64,000 nucleotides of DNA from Coenobita brevimanus (GCA_032717465.1 CM064669.1:45223101-45287100); one strand, 5' to 3'; shown: positions 21,806 through 34,506, numbered from the stretch's first letter. The notes: generated from the sequence alone by a model not told the origin. Numbers and translations are program-made.

Positions 21806-22832
21806 TGTCACGGGGTTTTTATGTTATCAGGGTAATTTTGATATAAATGGTTAAATATTATCTAATTTGATAATAATATTCAATAATATTGAAGAGCAAA
21901 GACAATGATTGTCTTGCTACATCAAGCAACGATTACTTTACGCTGACTTGCTAAGATTCTCAAGAACGAGAATTTATAAACTTTCTCAACAGTACACAGC
22001 AGAGACTAATTACTCACAATTGCTGAATTACTGTACTGTTAGCCTCTGGAGAAAGTTACATCACCCCTGACAATAAATAACTAATACTAATAATAATAAC
22101 ATCAGGTTCTTGCTGATGCATTAACTCCTGGCACAACTAATTTTAAGTTAATACAAGACTGGTCTAAGTACCAGTTATGAGAGCAAACGTTTATGCAAGC
22201 TAGGAGCTATATGGAAAATAAGCTTAATTATGGAAAAATGAAACAAGATTTTACTTTACATTGAAGCTCAAGAAATAGAACTGTTAAATTTATTAATCCC
22301 AAAAAATAAATTTAACGTTACATTTCAAATCAATGAGACGCACTCACTCACTCTCACACGAGCTAAATACTTACGTCTAAAAAAAAAACACCTTAATTAA
22401 ACTCTTATAACTAGAGAATACACAAAAGAAATACTATAATCGATGAATGCTGCGTATCACCAGATGGGTGGGAAGACTGGACTAACTGTGAAGTGGAGTT
22501 TGGGTACTAGCTGACCTCTCACACTGCGGCACAAGACCTTCCTCCGCCACAACAAACACAAGACTGAGTAAGTCGTGGGAAAGCGGAGCACTCGGCCGCA
22601 TTTTTTAACGGTCGAATGAGCAGGGGCGAACAATAAAAACAATAGTATCGCTCAGTACAGCACTTAGTGACGTGCATTAAATCGGTCACCTTTTTGAAAA
22701 CGGTGACGAATGATTTGAAAGTATACTCCGTAATGGAGGGAGAAACGGTTAGCTGAGCGATACACAGTGAGTTTTCCACTAATAGTTCGTGGCTTCTCAC
22801 AAAAAGGAAATGTCGCGAATTGATTCGTGACA
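21806..22832 (-). repeat. LTR element 1, 5' LTR
   Basis: 1027 bp, nearly identical to 16969-17992. Visible differences are one extra A near 22303, two A/T changes in the CACTCA run near 22342-22352, and a 10-A instead of 8-A run near 22379-22388. Confidence 0.93.
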
Positions 22833-25250
22833 ATTCTCCTTTCTTCTTATGTCGTTTTTCCAAACTCTTGAACTGCCGCAGATATATCAGCTGGTGTAAT
22901 GTTGGAAAGAGCGGTGAGGGATATACCAGAAATTAAGCTGAATTAGTTAAAAAAAAAAAAAAAATGTTTGCGTAGAATATAGCGATCTATTTGGCATCAT
23001 CATCACTTCATTCCCCAGCCTTCCACATCTCCCCCTCTCTCTTATGCCCCCCTCCCCTTCCCTCGTCAGTCCACCCTCCCCATCCCCCTTGCTGTGTGGA
23101 GAGCAGATTTTACGGGATAAATTTTCGCGTCCAGTTCAATAATCCACTTTTTGCTGTCACACACGTATTTACTTCCACTATCTTGCATGGGAATTATAAA
23201 ATTATAATACCAATTAATCTGTCTGACAAGTGTGATTGTATAAATAAGTACAAAATAGTCGTCTTTGAACTATAATGGCTGTGTAAGTGCGGTGCAGTGT
23301 GAGGTAGCCGGCTTCGGGCTCCAGCGAGTCAGTTTATGTTGTGCTTTTGGTGTAGTGTGGTACGTGACCTTGACGATCCTTATAAACGTTGCCTAGTGAC
23401 GTGACTGTGTGGAGTTAACTTTGTTTAGTTAATTGGCCGTGGAGTTCATTAAAACGTTGCTTGGTGAAATAATTGTGGCATTCCTCATGAACAGTGGCAG
23501 GTTATTACTGATGACTGGAAATGGCGCTACCAAGTGAAATGATTGGTTTTAGGATTGCTTAGTGAAGTGACTGATAATAACATTGCTTGGTGGATTAACT
23601 GAAATTAACTGCCTAATGAAATGACTGGAAATAATGGTGCCTTGTGAAAGGTCTGGAATTAGCGTTGCCTTGGGAAGTTATTGAAATTAATGTAGCGTAA
23701 TAGAGTTCCAGGAATTAACCCTGCCTAGTGAAATGATTGGAATTAACGTTGCCTCGTGAAGTGATTGGGATTAACGTTGCCTCGTGAAGTGACCACAGTT
23801 CCATACAAACATTGCTTATTAACTGTGTGGAGTTTTTCTAAATGTTGCTTGGTTAAGTGACTGGAGAGTTCCTCAGATTAACCGTAAACTTAGGGACTTT
23901 TCGTTGTTTCATTGTTGCTGCCGCCAGACGGTTTTATATACCATATATGCAGAGAGACTGCTCAAACTGGAGGTGTTACATACCATTAATGAGTGGAACC
24001 GTAAGAATGAAAATATTAGATAATTAGTTACTGGTGTGTACCTGGAATATCGTGGTAATTGTTACGGTTATCATCATTATCTACACCAAGACTTCTGGTC
24101 CCCTTTAATTCATGGCGAGGTGAGTCATCTCAGAAAGTGTATTAGTCCGATCCCCTTTGTAAATATAAAAAAATTGGTGTCGCGTGCAAACATGCCATAT
24201 GCAGGCAATGTAATGGAACCCTTGTAATATATGTATTCTTTGGTGCAACTGAATGCCAACATTTTATATATTCGTAAGCAGTATACATAAAGCTGTGAAT
24301 CATAAAGTAAAATCAAGTGAAAATGTGTATAATGGGTCTGCTGGTCAGAATAAGCATATCAGTAGGTGGGCATAATTTCTACATATTGATGTACTGTAAA
24401 GCGCTATCCGCCTACTGTATATGTAAAAGAAAATATTTGTGAGTCTGTTCTCTATGGAAGTAGAGGGGGATCCATATAGAACTCTCAAGCAGCTCTAACA
24501 GGTGCAAGTATTGCAACGAATTTCAGTGTTTACAGTACAGTTGCTAAAATGGTGTCCCTGGTGGCGAAGACTAGAACTTGACTAAAAAAACAGTCGTCCA
24601 CACTGAAGATGTGGAACGTGTCCGAGCTCGCTTGGTACGAATTTTGACACACTAGTAATATTTCACACCTTAGTTTAGTTAGAGATCTCCCCAAATAGCG
24701 ATAGTAGCCCACAAATATGTCCCTAAATGGTGCGGGATACTTTTTAACACTCCAGCCTGTACTACAGTAACCCACAGAGATCTCCCCAAATGGTGAGGGA
24801 TCCTTTTTTACAGCCCAGACTGAACATTTCTTAGCACTCTTCAGTGAATTTCTGCTGAATAAGTTGCCCTCGCCCGTACAGTTAGAAATAATCATGTCAG
24901 CATTGTAGTCAGTTACCGATTCTTTTTTTTTATAATATTCTTAACGTCACATCAATACTAGCTACAACGGGTCAGATGGGTGGATGAATTGGTGGAGGTG
25001 GGCTGGGTTGGTGGAGCAGATGGGCAAGGTTGTGTGGATGGGTGGGTGTGAAGGGACAGGGTTGGGTGGGTGTGGTGGGGTATCATGGGTGGATGAGTGG
25101 TTGGGCAGGATGGATGCGTGAGTGTGAGTGAGTGGGTGGGCAGGATGGATGCGTGAGTGTGAGTGAGTGGGTGGGCAGGATGGATGCGTGAGTGTGAGTG
25201 AGTGGGTGGGCAGGATGGGTGGGTGAGTGGTTGGGCAGGTTGGGAATCAG
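22833..25250 (+). repeat. Segmental repeat, copy B, right part
   Basis: Aligns with copy A from 5729 to about 8700, including the 28-bp tandem block (23390-23890) and the G-rich minisatellite (24965-25245). It lacks the TTAA element seen in copy A at 7105-7879, so it provides an empty site near 24275. It carries its own insertion at 24584-24882. Confidence 0.82.
24584..24882. mobile_element. Insertion unique to copy B, ~300 bp, unclassified
   Basis: Copies A (near 8205) and C (near 47207) run straight through where copy B has about 300 extra bases, from around ACAGTCGTCCACACTG to CCGTACAGTTAG. Inside, an AGAGATCTCCCCAAAT segment with its downstream context occurs twice (near 24682 and 24777). 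No clear terminal inverted repeats, tail or target duplication, so the class is unknown. Confidence 0.5.
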
Positions 25251-26598
25251 GTTAATACGTGGGCAGTGGATGAAGAAGAGTTCATTTACTTTGACATAGA
25301 TCGATGCAGAAATAAATACATTTTCTTGGCGTTGGCGGAGGTATGCTCTCTGGGAATTGTGTAAGAGGACACACTAAGACCGTAGAATTATTAGACTGTG
25401 TGAGACCTGAGAAGTATTTATCTGGTACGAAAGAAGAACTGCAACTGTAATTCATAAATTTGATTGCCGTTGTCGGAGGTGTGCATTCTCTGCATGCTTT
25501 TCTGGTTTGTTTTGTTTGCGTTTCGTGTGCGCTAACTCTTGGCCATTCACCCGCTGCTGTGTTGCTATCCAGTACTTATATACAAGTATTTATTATTTCA
25601 TCAATACCCCCCTACCCTTTTGTTTACGCTTCTTACTGTTATTCTAGTTCTGTTTACTATATTGTTGTATTCCAATATTTTTTCTGTCTGTTCATGTCCT
25701 GTTTTAGTATAATTCCTTTCTTATTCTTGTTTTAGATACATTCATGTTTTCGCTATTTCGGGTGCCTCCACTTATCTTTCTTCTTTTCAAACCTGCTTGA
25801 TGTCGTGTATTCCCTTCCAGAGTACTGCACACAGTTTTGTTCAGCTGATAGTGTGTTACTAAAGCCTGAAATATGATAAGAAAGAATACTACTCAAATAT
25901 TTCCTGAATGTCATGCAAATGGCTAACCCTTATGTGTCTTGGATGCATTATTCATTATATAATTGCTGCCTGCTAACGATTTTATTCACCATAAAGAGCT
26001 TTCCAACATGAGAGGTTACTTACGGCTTTGATTTACTCCTTCATTACGAGAGGTGCCCCGTCTTTAACGATATCATCTGGTACCAACAAGGAAAAAACCG
26101 TGTTGAACGAGCTCAGTGGTCTGGATCGGGGAATCAGTACTTGGTAGTCCCCCAAAACATTCTGATAATAATAATAATAATAATAATAATGATAATAATA
26201 ATGAAAGCCCTGGCATGATATTTTACTTCAGGACGCAATCCCACAAAGACAGAGAAGCCAGCAGCACCACCGCCGCCGCCGCCGCCGCCACCGCCATCAT
26301 CATCATCATCATCACCACCACCGTCGTCGTCGTCATCATTCATCACCGCTGCCGACACCACATTTTTCTCACCTAAAGATGGGATGAATTAGTGGTCGTT
26401 GCAGCGAGCATTTTGCTTGAAAAATGATAATTTACTTTCGAACACAATCCCACTTGTGCTTCTCATGGGGCATAAAGGATTGGATGGTGGATGGATAGAT
26501 AATTGATTTTATACCTCATCAGCGCTTGGCTTGGATTTTTATTAAAATAAAGAGTAATTAATCACAAACCTTGGCATTTTAAAATATCAAAGAAAGAT
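25251..26598. other. Unassigned sequence with trinucleotide repeats
   Basis: No gene recognised. It holds a TAA repeat at about 26163-26205, a GCC/CCG run at 26265-26294 and CAT/CAC/CGT runs to about 26340, giving artefact poly-Asn, poly-Ala and poly-Ile ORFs. Confidence 0.6.
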
Positions 26599-26599
26599 T

Positions 26600-26945
26600 T
26601 AGGGAGCGTGGTGTATGTGGGAGTGTATGAGGAAAGGTAGTGTATGTGGTAGTGTATGAGGGAGGGTGGTGTATGCGGGTGAATGAGGGAGGGTGGTGTA
26701 TGTGGGAGTATATGGGGGAGGGTGGTGTATGTGGGAGTGTATGAGGAAGGGTTGTGTATGTGATAGTGTATGGGGGAGAGCGGTGTATGAGGGAGGGTTT
26801 AATGGTGGATGGTGTGTGAGAGTATATGAAGGAAAGTAGTGTAAGAGGAATTTTGGTGTATGAGAGAGGTTGGTGTGTTATAAGAGGGAGCGTAATGGGG
26901 AAGATTGTGTATGAGGGAAAGTGATGTATCATTGAAGGTGGTGAA
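26600..26945. repeat. ~30-bp GTG/GGGA minisatellite
   Basis: Units resemble GGTGTATGTGGGAGTGTATG followed by AGGGAGG, about eleven copies, degenerate at both ends. Similar purine-rich units trail to about 27300. Confidence 0.8.
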
Positions 26946-27731
26946 GTTTAAGAATGTGCAATATTATGGACGATAAGGGAGTGTATGTAAGAGGGAAGGA
27001 GTGTATTGGGAGGGTGGTGGTGATCATGGAATGTTGGAAGTCTTGAGTAAGTGTATAAGGACGTGTATGGGGGAGGGTCTGAGTCGGACGGGGTATCGTA
27101 TATTGTGGGAGAGTATATGTGAGTGCACGAGGGAGGGTGATGAGGAAGTGTATGAAGGAAGATGGTGTATGAGGGATGGTGGCATATGGAGGATGTATGA
27201 AGGTGTGAGGTGCATGAGGAAGGGCGGTGTGAAGGAGGGAAAGAGGTGGTGAAAGGAATTGGAGGGGAGGTGGGCAGTGAGAGGAAATGAAAGGGAGGGG
27301 ATACGTTGAAAGGATTTGGAGGGGATGAAAGCAGTAAGGGGAAGGAAGTGTAGGAGGATTGCTGATTGAAAGTGATGTCTTGGTAAGGGACACAAATAAG
27401 TAGGAACAGTATGGGGGTGGAGTGGGGAGCGTAATGCTGCGGTGGAGTGTGTTAGAGTGGAATGAGGTGGTTGATAGTGGCATGAGGCGTGTGACGTCGA
27501 CGTATGTAAAAGAGGTTTGGTAGGGGAAAGTGATGTGAGTGTTGTGAGTGGAGTAGGGTGTTGAGGTTCAAAAGGTGAGTCTGGGTCAGTGGAAATATAA
27601 TGTATTTTGTATATGAATCTGAAATAGATTGAGACAGGTGGAGTGGGATTCCTGGGAGTGTCGAGGAGTAGGTAAAGAGAGAGGGGAAGAAGGGGACAGT
27701 GGTAATGCTTTAGAGTGACGACGTGACTGAA

Positions 27732-27762
<31 letters not shown>

Positions 27763-28255
27763 AAAATGATTTCTTGGATGTGTGGATGGGGGAGTAGGTG
27801 AAAAGTGAAATAACGGAGAATTACAAATACAGCGGCTTAGAAACAGTTTCATGTATTGATCCCGTTCAGTATGATTGTAAATATTTTCATTTTAATATTG
27901 CAACATATATACGATCTTTTCAGCTTAGAAGACCTCCCTCGTTGTAAAGGGATGAAGGTAAAGGAAGGATACAATCAGGTTTGAACGAAGAGAGGTGGGC
28001 GGGCCGGGGGTGGGGGCGAAGGGGGTTAGAATTTTCCATGTAAGCAAAGTGGCGGAAGGGGATAAAAGTGAGGGTGTCAAACGCTGTACCTCTGACATGA
28101 TTGGATTAATACCGTTGACAGCCTTGACAAGTTGACGTATTGGATTTGCCGACGACTTGACACTTGAGGGAATATTTAGGAAACGGCACAGAATGAGAAG
28201 GGAGACGAAGGAAGAAGGGAGACAAGAGAATGAATGGGTTGTTGTGTGCGGCTAC
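26946..28255. other. G/A-rich unassigned sequence with short (GT)n
   Basis: Strongly G-rich plus strand, (GT)n at 27732-27759, no recognisable gene. The minus-strand Pro/Ser/His-rich ORFs reflect composition only. Confidence 0.6.
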
Positions 28256-28259
28256 AGGA

Positions 28260-29035
28260 TGGTGTGGCTGTGTTGTTGTGTGGTTGTGGTATGATGGTTG
28301 TAGTGATACAGGTTGTATTGGTGGTTTGAATGGCGGCGATTTTTGGTTGTAGTGAAAGTGGTGGTGGTGGCGATGCTGTGTGGTAGTGGTTGTAGTCTGT
28401 GGTTGTGGGTATTGTTTGTAGTTGTTGTGGTGCTATATAGTTATGGTAGTGGTGGTGGTGTTGTGTTGGTGGCGTTGGTATTGTCTGATTGTGGTGATAC
28501 TGTGTAATTGTGATGGTGCTTTGTGATCGTGGTGATATTGGTTGCAGTGTGTGGTAGTGGTGGCTGTGTTGGAGTGTAGTTTTGGTTGTGATATGTGGCT
28601 CTGGTGGTAGGATGACGCTATGCGGTTGTGGTGGGAGTGGTGGTGTTATGTTATTGTGGTGGTGCTGTGTGATTGTAGTGGTGGTGTTATGTTACTGTGG
28701 TGGTGCTGTGTGATTGTAGTGGTAGTGTTATGCTGTTGTGGTGGTGCTGTGTGATTGTAATGGTAGTGTTATGCTATTGTGGTGGTGCTGTGTGATTGTA
28801 ATGGTAGTGTTATGCTGTTGTGGTGGTGCTGTGTGATTTTAGTGGTAGTGGGGATGCTATGTGGCTGTGGTGCTGGTGCTGTGTTAATTGTGACAGTGGC
28901 GGTGTTGTGTGGTAGTTGTTGTGGTGGTGATGCTGTGTGGTTGTGGTGTTAATGATGGTGCTTAACAGTTGTGGTTATGGTTGAGGTGCTATTGATGGTA
29001 ATGGTGGTGCTGCATGGTAGTGGTGGTGGTGTGTG
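28260..29035. repeat. GTGGTGGT-rich minisatellite with a 41-bp core unit
   Basis: Low-complexity GTG-rich sequence. At 28660-28840 it resolves into clean 41-bp units (TGGTGCTGTGTGATTGTA-type starts at 28701, 28742 and 28783). Confidence 0.82.
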
Positions 29036-29039
29036 GTAT

Positions 29040-31055
29040 CATCACGCGCGGTGGAAAAGAGAGATGATGCATTAACGTAGCAATATCGTTTGCGTAAACA
29101 AAATAATCATCATAATTAGTCTATCCCAAACTCTTCCACAGTTTCAGTGACCTTCGCACACGGTTATGGTATTTTTTTTTTTTTTTTGGCAATTTCTGTT
29201 AAATACTCCTACATTGCCGAATTGCACTCCAAACACGACCATCTTCACTAACGCTAAAAGAAGGAACGAAAGACTCGAAGGTTGGAAAATTCGTCCTTAA
29301 AAAATAATTTAATAATAGGAAGTAAAAATGTGAGCCATTTATTTTGCTGTCTTAACACATAACATTTATAAGGCTGAATGTCCCAGGGGGAGGAGGGAGG
29401 GGAGTGGGGAGTAAAATAAGGAAGTCTGTCCTGACTTTGGTAATTTGTGTAGAAGAAAAACTGACACCGCCGCTTTACCATTTGTCTGCTGTGGGTTTAT
29501 TTTCTATGAATAAAATCACCTGGTGGTGCGTGGAATGAAATACAAAGTTCTTAATTAGCCGTCACAATGGCCATCGTGGCAGTTTTTAATAATTTCTGCT
29601 GCAGTGATTTTTCATAACCTGAATGACGTAACCCACAATATGTATAATATTCTTACATCTCAGCTAATACGTTAACGCTTGCATTAAGGTGTTGGTAATG
29701 AGAGGAATAATGTATGTGAATAAACGGATGAACGGGTGCCAAATGCTTTGTCTAAAAAGGAAATCTTGGGTGTACAAGCAGAAAGTTTAGGGGAGCTGTG
29801 CTTAATGTACAAGCAATTGTGAAGGATAAGGTTGTAACACTGCAGCAGATACAAGACGGAAAGATGTTAGCGTGAAGAGAAATATTGAAGAGAAAAACTT
29901 ATTTATATTTTTCATCTCATTTTTCTTAGGAGCTGTATGTGGTAACCTCATTTGAGTGTAATCCACACAGGCCCGAAAAGAGCCCCGGAATAGTCGGCGA
30001 CCATGCACTGTTCTACCTTCTCAGAGTAGGAAAAACTGTAGTATCGTTTTGCAGCTGACACCAGACGATTGTATTCATCTGAGTGAATCATAGGAACCAG
30101 TGGGGGTTCAAGAAAGTTGGGGGTCTTCCTGAAGCTCCAAGCGTCTGAAAAATAGGTTTTCTAGTGGTGGCAGTGTGGTCTTCAAAAAAGACCAGTAAAA
30201 AAAGACACTGATAATATGAAGGAATGAAGAATCGTGTTGTTTTTTGTTAAAGGAATAGGGATTCCTGTGTGCAAAGGAGGAGCAAAGTAGAAAGGGGGAT
30301 GAACATAAGTTTTGAAGAACAGAAACACAAACCTGTTGCTCATCCGTATCCAGCAGTTCCCTTTGTCTTGGAAATAAGTACAGTGAGAGTTGGCAGACAC
30401 ACAAAAGGGTTTGTTATCAGCAGTGGCAGACGTCCGGGCCTCGGTTTTGGAAGGTCAGGTTTTGTTGAGAAGTGGAGTTAACAGAAGAGAAGTTAATTGA
30501 AAAGGCAGTAGTGTTGCAGAAAGTAATTAAAAGTGTGTCAGTCGGTGATCCAGGACATATTGGTTGGTCGTCTCCACAAAAGGAGTCACTTCTGGGGAGA
30601 AGTATGATTTCTTAACTCCCTCAGTCCGGTGACTTATTATATTGGTTAATTCTGGCTGCCTTTACGTAATCGAAAAACCACCAACCGCTTATTGGGGATT
30701 CGGACGTGCGCATAGCAATTGACCCGCATTTTGACTGAAGCCCACACCCTTCAGACCGATGACGTATATTGTTACTATTGTCTCCAGCCTATTATATTAA
30801 GCACCATTGTAAGGTGGTTAATGAATGCTCTAACCCATGCAGTTCAAAGAGTAAATATACTACAGTGAATAAAATCGCATCATGTCAGCAAGATTAACAC
30901 ACACAAAATAGGCCACCTAATATACTTGTAGGGGGATTTAGGTGGCAAGACCATTAGGAAATATAAGTTTTCCAGATGCAGTAAATGAACAGGCTTCGTG
31001 TCCTGAAAATTCTTTAGGCTTTAGACCAGCGTTGCCGTGTAAAAATAGCATAAGA
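29040..31055. other. Unassigned sequence
   Basis: No gene recognised. A T run at about 29172-29187 and degenerate copies of the CCAGACGATT dispersed family (about 30055-30085, 30620-30650 and 30760-30800) are the only structures seen. Confidence 0.55.
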
Positions 31056-31058
31056 ATA

Positions 31059-31255
31059 AGAGAGAGAGAGAGAGAGAGAGAGATCTGACAACACGTCAAA
31101 AATCACAGGAAAGAATACAAGCCACGCTGGAGAAAAAAAAAAAAAAAAACGTGAATAAAGGAACAGGGTGAAAAAAAGTGGAAAAAACATCATCAGCCCA
31201 CATGCGCCCAAAGGATAATCGTTTCCGACAGTGATTGCCGCAAATATGTATCTTT

Positions 31256-31301
<46 letters not shown>

Positions 31302-31367
31302 AACTGGAAGAGAAATATTTATAGTTGCCATGTAACTTATTCTCTCTCTCTCTCTCTCTCTCTCTCT

Positions 31368-31454
<87 letters not shown>
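31059..31454. repeat. Cluster of (GA)n, (CT)n and (AC)n microsatellites
   Basis: GA runs at 31059-31083 and 31260-31297, a CT run at 31341-31367 directly followed by an AC run at 31369-31454 (86 bp). The GA and CT runs are complementary and could pair across about 45 bp. Confidence 0.93.
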
Positions 31455-31456
<2 letters not shown>

Positions 31457-32028
31457 TCGAGTTGTCATCTGGTCGTTGTACGTTGCTTACGTTCCCCTAG
31501 GGGGACGCGCCACCCAATTTGAGGACAAGGCCAGTATCGCCGAAGCTGTATTTTCCCTGGCATTGGACACTTCGTAGTAACTTCTGACCGATTCACTTTG
31601 CCCTATTTGTGTGTAGGGGGCTATATTCGTATGTCATTTATTTAGTATTAGTAACGATTTAAGTTCTTCCAACGACATAAAAAGGGATTTTAAGTTGCAG
31701 ATGGGTAAAAAAGAAAAGCCTGGAGTGTAGGAAATATCCAGTACGTTTCCCAGGCGGCCTACCATAGTTGGCTTTTCTTGAGTCCACCCGCTGCACGACC
31801 GTATGAAGTCCGTTTTCCTTGAAGCTCCAGTGAAAGCATGGCGATGACAAGGATAGCAGACGTGGCCTCACTTCGTCCCTTGTCCACAAAACCCCTTGTG
31901 TAGACCCTGACTCAAAGGATGACAATTGGACCAACTCTGCCTCATCCCACGACAGTGACGACCCCAGCGGCGGCACAGAACACCCCAACGCATGATAACA
32001 GCAAGAGTGTAGTTGGGTGTTACCATTG
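31455..32028. other. Unassigned sequence
   Basis: No recognised gene. A 109-aa minus-strand ORF (31659-31988) has no family resemblance I can name. Base composition is more balanced than in the surroundings. Confidence 0.5.
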
Positions 32029-32202
32029 ACACAACATAGGATGCCTGGTGGTTTAGCGGGTTAAGGAGCACCAACTGGATGTAGTTACACAACATAGAAT
32101 GCCTGGTGGTTTAGCGGGTTAAGGAGCACCAACTGGATATAGTTACACAGCATAGGATGCCTGGTGGTTTAGCGGCTTAAGAAGCACCAACTGGATGTAG
32201 TC
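32029..32202 (+). repeat. 58-bp tRNA-like unit in triplicate (SINE head?)
   Basis: Exact-period 58-bp units start at 32029, 32087 and 32145. Each contains GCCTGGTGGTTTAGCGGGTT, which resembles a tRNA box A region, then AAGGAGCACCAACTGGATGTAG. After the third unit the sequence GTGTTTGAATTCGAGGG (about 32208-32224) resembles a box B. I infer a tRNA-derived SINE whose 5' half has been tandemly triplicated. The following 120 bp to the AC run may be the SINE body. Confidence 0.6.
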
Positions 32203-32350
32203 CATTAGTGTTTGAATTCGAGGGCTGGTTGGGGCTATTGTTCAGTTAATGCAGCTCATGGACAAGCGACTGGTCTATCTATCTATATACCTAGGCTTCT
32301 TCCCCCAAAGAAAGGGAGGTAGCCGAGACAGGACGACACATTCCCAATTT

Positions 32351-32353
<3 letters not shown>

Positions 32354-32428
<75 letters not shown>
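32354..32428. repeat. (CA)n microsatellite
   Basis: Uninterrupted run of about 75 bp. Confidence 0.95.
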
Positions 32429-32430
<2 letters not shown>

Positions 32431-32949
32431 ATTCGCATCGTATCCCCAAGGGAAGAAGCGACTGGTAACCTATTAAAATGTTTGGACTGAGCAGCCAAGC
32501 ACTGGATCCCAACACTCCTGATAGGGCAGTAAAAGACGAAGTAAACAACAGATGTTACTGTTGCAAACTGTCAGTATTAAGAAATATTAAAACAACACAT
32601 GAAAATATTAAGGTATTTGTTAAAAGACAGTAATAACACAAGTAAACAATAATAATGTAATGCTAAGGAAGAAGCACTACAAATCGTACCAGGCTAGTCG
32701 AGAATGTGGGTCAAAGTCAATAGCTTCAGTGTAGTGAGGTGTCGGCCACAGGCAGATAAATCTCCTACAGTAAGCAGTTGTCTTAAGAACTCAGTGGTGG
32801 TAAGCCAAAGCCAGGTGTTGTCAGGCGTAATCAGCAGATGTCTGCCACAGTCACAGGACGTCGCTTGGGTTCTTCATCTTGACGTCTTGACCTCCTGGTG
32901 GAGACCAGCCTATATTTTAGGAGGGGTTAAAATATTTTAAGAACTTTAT
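32429..32949. other. Unassigned sequence
   Basis: Nothing recognisable; a small GAAATATTAA-type A-rich patch near 32580-32660. Confidence 0.5.
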
Positions 32950-34436
32950 GTCCGGAGCTGACGGTGCTTTTAGGAGGAGGGGCAGCGATGGAGGAAGAGG
33001 AAGGGATGGAGGAAGAGAGAGAAAAGAAGGAAAAAGATGTCAGAGGAGGAAGGAGCAGGAGAGGATCTGGGGAAAACAGGAAGAAAAGAAGTACCAGAAA
33101 ATGGAAAATATGAGGTACCGTACAGGAAAAGAAGAAGAAAAGGGAAGAGAAGGAGAGATGATGAGGTAGGAAAGGAGGAGGAAAATGAAAGGAAGAAGAG
33201 GAAGTGGCAGAGATAGAAAGGACAGGAGAAGAAGGAAAAGAAGATAGTGTGGTAGAGGGAAGGAAGGAGAAAAGTGAGAAGGAGAGGTGATGATGTAGGA
33301 AAGGAGGAGAGGATTGAAAGGAAGAGGAGGAGGTGGCAGTGATGGAAAGGACAAAATGAGGAGGAACAGAAGATAGGGAAAATAAGGAAGGAAGGAAAAA
33401 AAAAAAGGTGGAACAACAGTGAAACGCAGGTGAAGAACAGACAAGAGGAATGAGAAGGAAGGGATGATGGGGTTGGAAGGTAGAGGAGGTGGTTACAGGA
33501 GGATGGTTCAGGAGGAGGTGGAGGAAGGAAGAGAAGGGGAAAGAAGAAAATAGGAAGAAGAGGCCTGGCGGATTGGAAGGAACATGAAACTAAGGAAATT
33601 GATGGAGAAATGGAAGATGAAGGAAGATTATAAACGAAGAGGAAGGAAGATACTGACTTGGCAAAAAAAAAGGAAGATGAAAGGGGTTGAAAGGGGTGGA
33701 AGGAATGAAGAGAGGGAAAAAAAAAAAAGAGAAAGAAAAGATATCAAGAAGTAGTAGTAAGAGGTTGTGGAAGAAAAGAGAAGATGGAGAAGTAATGGGA
33801 AATGTAAGTGAGAGAGGAGATGGAGAAAAAAGAAAGAAAGAGAAAGGATGCTAAAAGAAGAAAGAACAGGAAATTGACGAAAAAGGAGAGGTGAACATAA
33901 GACCGAGGACGAGAAGAGAATGTAAGTAAATCTAGGGAGAGCAAGAGGAAATGGGAAGAGGCAGGAAAAGGAGAATACAATAGGAATAAAAAAGGTGGGA
34001 AAGAAGCTGGAGGAAGACGGAAGGGTGAGAAGGAAAGAAGATAGAATGATTATGAAAAAAAGATGACAAAGAGATGGGAGAGGCAAGCTGGATTACTGTA
34101 GAAAGACGAAGGAAGGAAACAAGAATGAGAAGAGAAAGCAGGAAAGGACTGAGAAAGAAAGAGAAAGGGAAAAACAAAGCAGGAAAGGAAGCAACGAAAA
34201 AGACAGAAAAGTAGGAAGCAGGATGATAAGGATTAAAAAAAGGAGTTATAGGGAAAAACTGGAGATAGGGAATTAAGAAAAGAAGAATAGGAACCGGGAG
34301 AAGAGAAACGAGGAGGAGGGTAAGTAAAAGAAGAGAGCGGAAATGGAAAAGGAGTTAAGAAGAGGTAAGAAGATTGATAGATGGACAGATATATAGATAT
34401 AAATACATGTAGATAAGCAGAGAGAGAGAGATTCAA
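32950..34436 (+). repeat. 1.5-kb purine-rich (GGA/GAA) tract
   Basis: The plus strand is overwhelmingly A and G over about 1.45 kb, with units such as GGAAGAGGAGGAGGTGGCAG and AGGAAAGGAGGAG partly repeated in tandem (for example 33170-33345). It tapers into GATAGAT repeats and a short GA run near 34420-34430. The minus-strand Phe/Leu/Ser-rich ORFs are compositional artefacts. Confidence 0.9.
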
Positions 34437-34502
34437 AGAACCTTATTCCTGCACGGATTCATACCCTCCTCAAGTCTGTATTTGACTCCATGATCTTTCA
34501 TG

Positions 34503-34506
<4 letters not shown>

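Larger units (their letters stand above)
16969..22832 (-). mobile_element. LTR element 1: internally deleted Gmr1-type Ty3/gypsy element
   Basis: A 5864-bp minus-strand element bounded by LTRs 16969-17992 and 21806-22832, with a 5-bp target duplication ATTCT (16964-16968 and 22833-22837). Copies A (5729-5733) and C (near 45423, AATCT) have the empty site. The LTRs differ by about two substitutions and two homopolymer length changes over 1.02 kb, so the insertion is young. The coding part keeps gag, protease, the integrase zinc finger and a short RNase H-like C-terminus, but lacks the integrase catalytic core and all of RT. It cannot be autonomous. Confidence 0.92.

Noticed and set aside
31659..31988. 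109-aa minus-strand ORF as a gene
   Set aside because: No family signature, no splice or promoter context, and no second copy to test conservation.
32948..34436. Charged plus-strand ORF and Phe/Leu/Ser-rich minus-strand ORFs
   Set aside because: Compositional results of the purine-rich tract.
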